64,000 nucleotides of DNA from Eubacterium callanderi (lineage in GTDB: Bacteria > Bacillota > Clostridia > Eubacteriales > Eubacteriaceae). The DNA lies in assembly GCF_900142645.1 (NCBI RefSeq), contig NZ_FRBP01000015.1, forward strand, positions 62,001 to 126,000, written 5' to 3'. The notes under the pieces are model-generated. The model was not told the DNA's origin and did not search any database. It saw only the letters and a program-made list of their open reading frames with translations. Both the position numbers and the translations under genes were made by a program. Shown one piece after another: positions 56,368 to 64,000 of this stretch (within the stretch, counting starts at the first letter, position 1; each line of letters begins with the position of its first letter).

Positions 56368-58542
56368 ATGGAAAATCTGGACATTTTTATGAAAAAGTAC
56401 CGATTGCAGCTAAATGCCCAGCAGCGTGAGGCTGTTGGCAGGATCTCTGGGGCTACGCTGCTTCTGGCTGTGCCAGGCAGCGGGAAAACCACCGTGGTCA
56501 TTTGCCGGATTGCTTATATGATCCGAATGAAAAAGATACCTCCGGAATCCATTTTAACACTGACCTTCAGTAAAGCCGGCGCCCGTGACCTGAGCCGGCG
56601 TTATCTGAAAATTTTTGGCGAAAAGGGCGCAGAAGGCCTGCGGTTCAGTACCATACACAGCTTTACCCTGTCGGTTATCCGTCATTATGAACGTTTATAT
56701 CATCGCCGGGCTTTTCAGATTGTCGAGAATACCGGAAGCATTATCAGGGAGCTTTTTCAGGAGCTTTTTAAGAGCTATCCGGCGGAGAATGATATTGTGG
56801 ACATTGTGTCGGCCATTACCTACTGCAAAAATATGCTGCTCTCTGAGGAAGAAATCGGGGAGATGAAAGTGGGTGATGTGGATTTTCCAAAGTTGTTTAA
56901 GGCCTATGAAGCATATAAACGCAGGCATCACCTGATGGATTTTGATGATATGCTCAAATACGCCTGGCTTCTTTTAAAAAAGAACCCTGAGCTGCTAAAG
57001 GTTTTTACCAGCCAGTACAAGTACATCAATATTGATGAAGCCCAGGATACCTCGAAGATTCAGTATGAAATTATCCGGCTTCTTTCAGGAGAGGATGGCA
57101 ATGTCTTTATGGTGGGCGACGAGGACCAGAGTATCTATGGTTTTCGCGGGGCTTATCCTGACGGGCTGCTGAGCTTTAAGGAGACTTACCCTCACGGTGA
57201 GGTGCTGCTCATGGAAACCAACCACCGCAGCACCCAGGAAATCGTGAACGCGGCCAACCGTTTTATCCGGCTTAACAAGGAACGCTATGTTAAAAACATG
57301 CGGACAGATAATGAAAAGGGGGTACCGGCAGTCCATGAATATGTAAAATCTGTGGAGGACCAGTACTGGTTTATCCTTAAATCGGTCAAAAACGAGGGCA
57401 AAGAAACGGCTGTGCTCTACCGCAATAACGAGTCGGTCATCCCGCTGGTAGATCTTTTTGAGCGGGAGGGAGTGCCTTATGCAGTTAAGGAGCATAATCC
57501 TCTCTTTTTTACGCATTTTATCGTGCAGGACATCAGAAGCTTCGCGGCTCTCGCGGCAGATCCATCAGATTTTGAAACTTTTGAAAAAATATATTATAAA
57601 ATGAACTGTAATATTTCAAGAAAAAACGTATTGGAGGCTGGAAAGCTCAGCGAATCCGGACAGGATGTTTTTGAGGCCTTGCTGTCCCTTGATGAAATCC
57701 CTGAATGGCTTGTGGAAAAGGTGGAAAATATCCGTGCGGCATTTAAGCGTCTGGCCTCCATGAGCGCTCAGGAGGGGCTGGACTTTATCGTCTGGAATAT
57801 GGGCTACCGGGAACACCTGGATTACCGGGTTTCCTGCGGCTACCGGGAAGAGCAGCTGAACCAGAAGCTGGATATTCTAAAAACACTGGCGGGCAGGGAG
57901 AGTACCATGAACGCCTTTTTGAAACGTCTGGACGTACTGCAGGAGGCTCTGCGGGGCTCAGCTTTGCATCAAAAAGCAGATGTGACCTTTTCGACGATCC
58001 ACTCCAGCAAGGGACTGGAATTTGAAAAAGTCTTTATCATTGACGCGGTGGAAGGCGAATTTCCATCGATGGCAGCCCTTGATGACAGTGAGGAGGGCCG
58101 GCGGCTTTTCTGTGAGGAGGTTCGTCTTTTTTATGTCGGCGTGACCCGCGCCAGGCGTGAGCTGGAGTTTATTTCGGTGGGAAAAAAGAACAGCCGGCAT
58201 AACAGACGCCCGGTATCGCAGTTTGTCCGCGTTTTTCTGGGAGAAAAAGCGCCAGAGGCCGCGCGCAAAAAAATCACAGGCGGTGTGATCGGAGAGACAT
58301 CCAAAGCCCAGGGGAAAGGCTTCGGCATTTTTGACGTATCCATTGTCAGAAAGGCAGAGCTGAAGGAAGTGGACTGCTCAGCGTATGTCCCCGGTGCAGC
58401 GGTGACGCACCAGGGCTTCGGTGAGGGCATCATTCTGGAGATGAAAAAGGATATGGCGACCATTGATTTTGAAGGGTGCGGCCGTAAAAAACTGAACATA
58501 AAGGTCTGTGTCACCAATAAAATTATCCGATTGCAGGATTAA
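56368..58542 (+). CDS. UvrD/Rep-type ATP-dependent DNA helicase
   Basis: This 724-residue superfamily 1A helicase has motif I AVPGSGKTT (about 32), Ia LTFSKAGARDLSRRY, II INIDEAQD, III GDEDQSIYGFRGA, IV ETNHRSTQEI, V TIHSSKGLEFEKVFI and VI LFYVGVTRARREL. It unwinds DNA 3'-5' for repair or replication restart. A C-terminal Tudor-like segment (VTHQGFGEGIILEMKKDMATIDFEGCGRKKL) matches the UvrD/PcrA RNA-polymerase-binding end. It is two bases after the hydrolase gene and may be read from the same promoter. Confidence 0.95.
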   Translation: MENLDIFMKKYRLQLNAQQREAVGRISGATLLLAVPGSGKTTVVICRIAYMIRMKKIPPESILTLTFSKAGARDLSRRYLKIFGEKGAEGLRFSTIHSFTLSVIRHYERLYHRRAFQIVENTGSIIRELFQELFKSYPAENDIVDIVSAITYCKNMLLSEEEIGEMKVGDVDFPKLFKAYEAYKRRHHLMDFDDMLKYAWLLLKKNPELLKVFTSQYKYINIDEAQDTSKIQYEIIRLLSGEDGNVFMVGDEDQSIYGFRGAYPDGLLSFKETYPHGEVLLMETNHRSTQEIVNAANRFIRLNKERYVKNMRTDNEKGVPAVHEYVKSVEDQYWFILKSVKNEGKETAVLYRNNESVIPLVDLFEREGVPYAVKEHNPLFFTHFIVQDIRSFAALAADPSDFETFEKIYYKMNCNISRKNVLEAGKLSESGQDVFEALLSLDEIPEWLVEKVENIRAAFKRLASMSAQEGLDFIVWNMGYREHLDYRVSCGYREEQLNQKLDILKTLAGRESTMNAFLKRLDVLQEALRGSALHQKADVTFSTIHSSKGLEFEKVFIIDAVEGEFPSMAALDDSEEGRRLFCEEVRLFYVGVTRARRELEFISVGKKNSRHNRRPVSQFVRVFLGEKAPEAARKKITGGVIGETSKAQGKGFGIFDVSIVRKAELKEVDCSAYVPGAAVTHQGFGEGIILEMKKDMATIDFEGCGRKKLNIKVCVTNKIIRLQD

Positions 58543-58544
58543 AC

Positions 58545-58573
58545 TTGACAAGAAACAGGACGAACGGTATACT
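58545..58573 (+). promoter_or_regulatory. Promoter of the T-box leader
   Basis: TTGACA (58545-58550), 17 bases, TATACT (58568-58573), directly after the helicase stop codon. Expected RNA start is near 58580. Confidence 0.85.
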
Positions 58574-58589
58574 GTAAACAAATGTAAAA

Positions 58590-58843
58590 CCGTTGAAGAT
58601 GGAGTAAAGCGTGTGACGTGTTAACAGAGAGCCGGGGAGCTGGAAACCGGTAATAAACGAGCATGGCATAATGGGCATCTGAGGGTGTGATGAAAGAGTG
58701 ATCGAGTATTTCACAACGTTTCGAGGGCGTTAACCGGAGAAGGTGTGCTGGCATCTTAGACAAAGTGCGCAGTTATGCGAAAAAAGGTGGTACCGTGGGT
58801 TATAACAGACTCATCCTTTATAAGATAAGGATGGGTCTTTTTT
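58590..58843 (+). promoter_or_regulatory. T-box riboswitch upstream of a phenylacetate-CoA ligase-like gene
   Basis: Stem I starts near 58591 with the AGTA element (58603-58606) and an AGATG/CATCT base stem (58597-58601 with 58676-58680). The distal part AGAGAGCCGGGGAGCTGGAA has the conserved AG-rich bulge. The T-box sequence AGGTGGTACCGTG is at 58785-58797. A terminator GACTCATCCTT...AAGGATGGGTC with T6 follows (58808-58843). Uncharged cognate tRNA would open the terminator. By position the specifier codon may be TGG (58672-58674), but the U in UGGU predicts a tRNA with discriminator A, unlike most bacterial tRNA-Trp. The amino acid is therefore not settled. Confidence 0.88.
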
Positions 58844-58870
58844 ATTTGTAGAACGAGCAAGGAGATAGAG

Positions 58871-60106
58871 ATGATCAGAGAACCGTTAAAAGAGCTAAAG
58901 AGCTTAATCAGCCGGCTGGAAGCCTCCAGCCCCTTTTACCAGAAAAAGTTTAAAGAATGCGGCGTAGAGGCCGGAGATATCAAAACCATGGAGGATTTCA
59001 GAAAGCTGCCCTTCAGTGACAAAGATGAGCTCAGAAAGGCATATCCTCTGGGAATTCAGGCTGTGCCGGACGAAGAAGTGGTGCGTATTCATTCATCCTC
59101 TGGCACCACCGGGCAGCCGGTCATTATTCCTTATACCAGAAAGGATGTGGAGGACTGGGCCATTATGTTTGAGCGCTGCTACCGTTATGCGGGCATGGAC
59201 AATAAAGACCGTATCCAGATCACGCCGGGCTATGGCCTCTGGACGGCGGGTATTGGTTTTCAGGCAGGGGCAGAACGGCTTGGAGCAATGGCCATTCCCA
59301 TGGGGCCTGGGAATACCCAAAAGCAGTTGAAAATGCTGGTGGATATGCAGAGCACTGTACTGGCCAGCACCTCCTCATATGCTCTGGTGCTGGCAGAAGA
59401 GGTGGCTAAACAGGGTCTGCAGGATAAAATTAACCTGAAGCGTGGAATTATCGGTTCAGAACGCTGGGGTGATAAAATGCGTAAGCGTATCGTAGATGAG
59501 CTGGGGATTGAAATCTTTGATATTTATGGTCTGACCGAAATCTATGGCCCGGGTATTTCCATCGACTGTCATCATCACTGCGGCATGCATTATTGGGATG
59601 ATTACCTCTTTATGGAAATCATCGATCCCGACACACTGGAGCCGGTGGAGGAAGGCGCTTATGGGGAAATGGTGCTCACAACCCTGCACAAAGAAGGCGG
59701 GCCGTTGCTGCGTTACCGCACCCATGATATCACTCGTTTTATTCCGGGGCCATGCCCGTGCGGCTCAGAACACCCGAGGCATGACCGCATTGTGGGAAGA
59801 ACCGATGACATGGTCAAAGTAAAGGCCGTCAACATTTATCCAGGGCAGATCGACGAGCTGCTAAAGGAAATCGACGGTGTCAGCTCAGAATATCAGGCCA
59901 TCGTGGCAAATGAGAACGGCAAGGATGTCGTGCATCTGCGGTTTGAGGTGGAGCAGGGTGTTGACAAGGAGGAGATCCAGAAGGAAGTTAATTATCAGTT
60001 CAAATCCAAAATCGGTATTACAGTGATCCCTGAAGCAGGATTCATCGGTTCACTGCCGCGCTCGGAAAAGAAATCCGTCAGAATCATTGATAATCGGTTT
60101 GAATAG
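58871..60106 (+). CDS. Phenylacetate-CoA ligase family adenylate-forming enzyme
   Basis: This 411-residue protein is close in size to PaaK. The AMP-binding motif SSSGTTGQPVIIPYT (about 76-90) is followed by DIYGLTEIYGPGISIDC with metal/Cys-His residues, YRTHDITRFIPGPCPCGSEHPRHDRIVGRTDDMVKVKAVNIYP and a C-terminal lid. It activates an arylacetate to its CoA thioester with ATP. T-box control ties expression to an uncharged (probably aromatic) tRNA. It may therefore reclaim phenyl-, hydroxyphenyl- or indole-acetate for amino acid synthesis by reductive carboxylation (an inference from known anaerobic pathways). AAGGAGATAG precedes ATG 58871. Confidence 0.92.
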   Translation: MIREPLKELKSLISRLEASSPFYQKKFKECGVEAGDIKTMEDFRKLPFSDKDELRKAYPLGIQAVPDEEVVRIHSSSGTTGQPVIIPYTRKDVEDWAIMFERCYRYAGMDNKDRIQITPGYGLWTAGIGFQAGAERLGAMAIPMGPGNTQKQLKMLVDMQSTVLASTSSYALVLAEEVAKQGLQDKINLKRGIIGSERWGDKMRKRIVDELGIEIFDIYGLTEIYGPGISIDCHHHCGMHYWDDYLFMEIIDPDTLEPVEEGAYGEMVLTTLHKEGGPLLRYRTHDITRFIPGPCPCGSEHPRHDRIVGRTDDMVKVKAVNIYPGQIDELLKEIDGVSSEYQAIVANENGKDVVHLRFEVEQGVDKEEIQKEVNYQFKSKIGITVIPEAGFIGSLPRSEKKSVRIIDNRFE

Positions 60107-60232
60107 GGTTTTCAGGTTTAAGTTTCGCTTAAACACCGGTTAATAACCAGTAAAATTTCAGAAAAATCTCGAAAAAGCAGAGAGACTCTGATATAATATT
60201 AAAAAATGTAAGGAGTGTGCAAAAAACTCAAG

Positions 60233-60427
60233 ATGAAAAATAAAAAGAATAAGTCAAACCGTTTTAAGGTTATTTTACATGAAGTATCCGACGATGGCGC
60301 GGGAACGAAGATCATAGAAGATACAGAGACTGGTATTACTTATCTTTACTGTTATGGTGAAGGCGGCGCCGGGCTAACCGTTCTGCTGGATGAAGAGGGC
60401 GAACCGGCTGTGGCTCCTGAGAGATAA
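60233..60427 (+). CDS. DUF6440-type small protein
   Basis: This 64-residue cytoplasmic protein has NRFKVILHEVSDDG, KIIEDTETGITYLYCYGEGGAGLTVLLDEEGEP, the pattern of DUF6440 (short beta-rich proteins with D-x-x-T-G-x-x-Y-L). Role unknown. The start is uncertain: AAGGAG is 17 bases before ATG 60233, while an in-frame GTG at 60215 overlaps that site. It is flanked by terminators and stands alone between the CoA ligase gene and eno. Confidence 0.75.
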   Translation: MKNKKNKSNRFKVILHEVSDDGAGTKIIEDTETGITYLYCYGEGGAGLTVLLDEEGEPAVAPER

Positions 60428-60447
60428 CAGGACTATTTTAAATAGAC

Positions 60448-60479
60448 AATCCTCCTGGATGGGCAGGAGGATTTTTTTA
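60448..60479 (+). terminator. Terminator of the DUF6440 gene
   Basis: AATCCTCCTG and CAGGAGGATT around a GATGGG loop, followed by T7. Confidence 0.9.
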
Positions 60480-60556
60480 TGTAAAAAGTTAGTTAAAAAT
60501 AACAAAATTAATGATAATCAAAGAAAAAGTGGGTATAATTAAAGATAGCGAAATAG

Positions 60557-61876
<1,320 letters not shown>

Positions 61877-61961
61877 GTTAGAATTAAGGGCGGGGGCGTA
61901 TCATTAGCATTGTAAGAGAATCCCCCTCTTTTTTACAAGAACAATCGAATAGCGACAGAAC

Positions 61962-61999
61962 AAGGCCGGGAATTACAGCAGTGTAATTCCCGGCCTTTT
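61962..61999. terminator. Strong hairpin terminator after eno
   Basis: AAGGCCGGGAATTACA and GTAATTCCCGGCCTTTT form a 14 to 15 bp stem with a short loop. It is nearly symmetric, so it can act in both directions. Confidence 0.9.
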
Positions 62000-62015
62000 G
62001 TGGTCTTACGGTAAT

Positions 62016-62103
62016 TTACCCACAGACTTATCCACAATTTCTGCGGTGTTTGTGGATAAGATGTGCACTGTTTCTTTTTTGATTATGCACAGATTGTGCA
62101 TAA
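62016..62103. other. Cluster of DnaA boxes
   Basis: Four exact TTATNCACA matches lie here: TTATCCACA at 62028-62036 (+), its complement at 62051-62059 (-), TTATGCACA at 62083-62091 (+) and its complement at 62095-62103 (-). A one-mismatch box is at 62016-62024 and a fifth perfect box (minus orientation) is at 62306-62314 in the next gene. No dnaA/dnaN genes are near, so this is unlikely to be the main oriC. It may titrate DnaA or control the flanking genes. Confidence 0.8.
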
Positions 62104-62109
62104 CTCAGG

Positions 62110-63111
62110 TTAAAGCTGTGGGTGCTTTTCAAAAATAATATCAAAATGTGTCATTTCTAAATCCGATCCGCAAGAGATAGCCCGGTCATAGCACTTGTTT
62201 TCATACATTTCGTGAACCTCGGATACGGTGACCTTATCGTTGTCAAGAAAGTTATCCATCATGTTGATTTTACGCACGGTGTCGCTGACGGCTTGCTTGA
62301 AAAGTTGTGGATAACTGTCGGTGAAGATTTCCCCAGTGCACGGATGCTGCCAGGGCTCTTCTGCCACGTTAAGCACCAGGTATTCATTTGTGTACAGCGG
62401 ATAGAAGACGCGGGTCACCAGCCGGTCTTCCTGGATCAGTCTTTCGATGGGCTGAAGGAAATGCTTTTTCCGGTTGTTGGGGTCAGAAAAAAGTCTGGCA
62501 AGTTGGGCGGTGTCTTCCACTGTGTCTTTTATGCAGTTCCTCGGCGTGTTTTCACCGTAGATATACTTCATAATAAAGGTAAAAAACTGTTCCAGTGCGT
62601 TAAGCGTTCTTGGACTGGGTGTAAAAAGCTTTTCGAGGGGAAAGAAGCAGCCAAGCTTCTGGTATTCATATTGATAATGGGCAACATCCAGGAGAACCTC
62701 AAAGTATTTGTGGTAATAAGAGTAGATTCGGCTTCCGGGAATAGTACTCTCACAGTGACCGGTTTTATAAAAGATATAAGGATGGGTGGCCACGTCCAGA
62801 GAATGGTGGCAGCTGAAGCCAGCGAGATAGCTCAGGATAATGTCCCGGTCCCGCTCGTTGGTAAAGGCGTACTTAAAACCATAGTAGAAAAAGGCATCGA
62901 CTCTTTTCTTGTGGATGAGATTACCATAGCGGTGCAAAGGCCTTGCGCCCTTCCATGGCATGGGGTGGTGGTAATAAAAGAAATCCGGGCCCTGAGTACC
63001 CAGACGATATGCGTCGTAATGGTTAAGGATAATGGCGTTCATGGTACTGTGCTCTGGAAGCGCATCGAGTGCCTCACGTCCGCAGCAGTAATGGTTCAAC
63101 ATGTCTGACAT
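62110..63111 (-). CDS. Zinc-dependent phospholipase C-like family protein
   Basis: This 333-residue protein has the His/Asp-rich pattern of the zinc-dependent PLC/nuclease fold: GTQGPDFFYYHHPMPW, RYGNLIHKKRVDAF, YLAGFSCHHSLDVATHPYIFY and YEYQKLG. No signal peptide is seen, so the substrate is uncertain; similar cytoplasmic clostridial proteins are uncharacterised. The start is placed at 63111 because AAGGAGG lies 11 bases upstream; an ATG at 63138 lacks a ribosome binding site. Its 3' end lies against the DnaA-box cluster, and a fifth DnaA box lies within it. Confidence 0.82.
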   Translation of the reverse strand: MSDMLNHYCCGREALDALPEHSTMNAIILNHYDAYRLGTQGPDFFYYHHPMPWKGARPLHRYGNLIHKKRVDAFFYYGFKYAFTNERDRDIILSYLAGFSCHHSLDVATHPYIFYKTGHCESTIPGSRIYSYYHKYFEVLLDVAHYQYEYQKLGCFFPLEKLFTPSPRTLNALEQFFTFIMKYIYGENTPRNCIKDTVEDTAQLARLFSDPNNRKKHFLQPIERLIQEDRLVTRVFYPLYTNEYLVLNVAEEPWQHPCTGEIFTDSYPQLFKQAVSDTVRKINMMDNFLDNDKVTVSEVHEMYENKCYDRAISCGSDLEMTHFDIIFEKHPQL

Positions 63112-63276
63112 AAAAGGTTTAACCTCCTTATTGGTCATTTTAATAAAGTTATTTTACCATAAACGGCATTAAAATTCCTTGATAAAAATAAAGAGTTGTA
63201 GGGAAGTGGCGGGTTGGTTATAATGTTTTTATAAATAGAGCAAATTCACAGAATAATATAGAAGGAGAACCATCAT

Positions 63277-64000
63277 ATGTATCTAAAAGGAATCGGAATC
63301 GCATCGCATCCTCCGGTGATTATACCTGAGGTTGGAGGCGGCAGAGAACTGATGGCGGAAAAGACTGTCCGCGGCATGCGCGATCTGGCGTTAAAGGTAG
63401 CAGAAACCAAACCAAAAGTGATCGTTTGTATTACCCCTCATGGAAATGTTTTTCAGGACGGCGTCAGTGTCATTTATGAAACCAGGCTCGAAGGGGATAT
63501 GTCAGAGTACGGCGCGCCGGAAATCCGCCTGGAAAAGCGCTGTGATATGGGGCTGCTGGAGGAAATGAACCGCCGCTTTGCTCAGTCAGACTGTCAAAGT
63601 ATCTTTTTGAACCAGAAAACAGCCGAGGAATTCGACATTGAGCGGAAACTGGACCACGGCTGCATGGTTCCGCTTTATTATATCGAAAAGTATTATCAGG
63701 ACTATAAGCTGGTCCACATTACCATTGGAGAGCTCAGTCTCATTGAGCTTTTTAGAACAGGGCGTGTTCTGCGTGAAGCCATTGAAGCTTATGGGAAGGA
63801 TGCCCTGATCTTGGCCAGCGCCGACTTGTCCCATTGCCTTAAAAATGAAGGACCTTACCAGTTTAATGTCATGGGGCCGGTATTTGATGAAAAGATCGTC
63901 CAGGGTATAGAGCGTAAAGACTATTATTCCATTTTAACTCTGCCGCCTAAAATTTATGAGCCTGCCGGCCAATGCGGACTCCGGTCAATCGTTATGGCGC
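63277..64000 (+). CDS. AmmeMemoRadiSam system protein A, LigB-like N-terminal part (partial)
   Basis: ATG 63277 follows GAAGGAGAACC. 241 codons are present and the frame is still open at the window end. The product begins LKGIGIASHPPVIIPEVGGG, with VIVCITPHGNVF, KLDHGCMVPLYYI and LILASADLSHCLK: the class III extradiol dioxygenase (LigB) fold with its His/Glu metal-site positions. In bacteria this domain is commonly followed by an AMMECR1 domain in AmmeMemoRadiSam protein A, whose function is unknown. The second domain would lie beyond the window. Confidence 0.8.
   Translation, partial: MYLKGIGIASHPPVIIPEVGGGRELMAEKTVRGMRDLALKVAETKPKVIVCITPHGNVFQDGVSVIYETRLEGDMSEYGAPEIRLEKRCDMGLLEEMNRRFAQSDCQSIFLNQKTAEEFDIERKLDHGCMVPLYYIEKYYQDYKLVHITIGELSLIELFRTGRVLREAIEAYGKDALILASADLSHCLKNEGPYQFNVMGPVFDEKIVQGIERKDYYSILTLPPKIYEPAGQCGLRSIVMA

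Noticed and set aside
62016-62103. Main chromosomal origin (oriC)
   Set aside because: No dnaA, dnaN or AT-rich unwinding element with expected neighbours is present. A secondary DnaA-box cluster is the more modest reading.

Overview
The window reads as a chromosome segment of a low-to-mid GC Firmicute, most likely an acetogenic Eubacteriaceae member of the Eubacterium limosum/callanderi type. This is inferred from several things: strong AGGAGG-type ribosome binding sites, consensus TTGACA/TATAAT promoters, a large SRP RNA with an Alu domain, a T-box riboswitch, lipoprotein solute-binding proteins, and orphan uroporphyrinogen-decarboxylase-like (UroD/MtaA superfamily) proteins of the kind acetogens carry in many copies. 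No phage, insertion sequence, CRISPR array or rRNA was seen.

Layout. 1-3719: end of a Dpp/Opp-type peptide ABC operon. 3810-6758: 2-hydroxyacid dehydrogenase, MATE exporter and an Lrp/AsnC regulator. 6851-8493: a lipoprotein serpin, followed by the decayed remains of an azlC-azlD branched-chain amino acid exporter. 8520-13514: DUF4256 protein, HD-GYP protein, RecQ and a D-lactate-dehydrogenase-like enzyme. 13575-16792: TetR / UroD-like / 49-residue microprotein / EamA transporter cassette. 17078-18481: aspartase. 18699-25523: TetM-like GTPase, response regulator, ABC ATPase with three permeases, and histidine kinase. 25548-32229: GntR regulator and a six-gene operon (phosphodiesterase, Ugp-like sugar-phosphate ABC transporter, tyrosine phosphatase). 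32418-38566: ClC transporter, arylsulfotransferase-like protein, HAD phosphatase, and an ABC-F protein behind an attenuator leader. 38659-41006: five-gene operon behind a perfect 28-bp palindrome. 41008-42566: three minus-strand genes. 42759-46133: tRNA-Ser, a second TetR / UroD-like / 46-residue microprotein / DUF1097 cassette, and SRP RNA. 46177-53190: heterodimeric ABC exporter, iron alcohol dehydrogenase, and a two-gene HTH pair. 53189-58542: ABC exporter and hydrolase around twin operators, then a UvrD-type helicase. 58545-61876: T-box-controlled phenylacetate-CoA-ligase-like gene, DUF6440 protein and enolase. 62016-64000: DnaA-box cluster, Zn-dependent phospholipase-C-like protein, and the start of an AmmeMemoRadiSam-type gene.

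The most novel-looking system is the pair of cassettes at 13575-16792 and 42885-45565. Each has a divergent TetR regulator, a UroD-like protein without a visible MtaA-type zinc site, a tiny unannotated protein with a shared C-terminus (E-L-[MV]-[FY]-S-[LY]-V-F-F), and a polytopic membrane protein. The control regions of both carry AAGT/ACTT palindromes. Other points worth following are the five perfect DnaA boxes after eno, the T-box on an aryl-CoA ligase, the ribosome-attenuation-like leader of the ABC-F gene, and several exact palindromic operators.

All functional calls come from reading motifs and gene order. No database search was possible.
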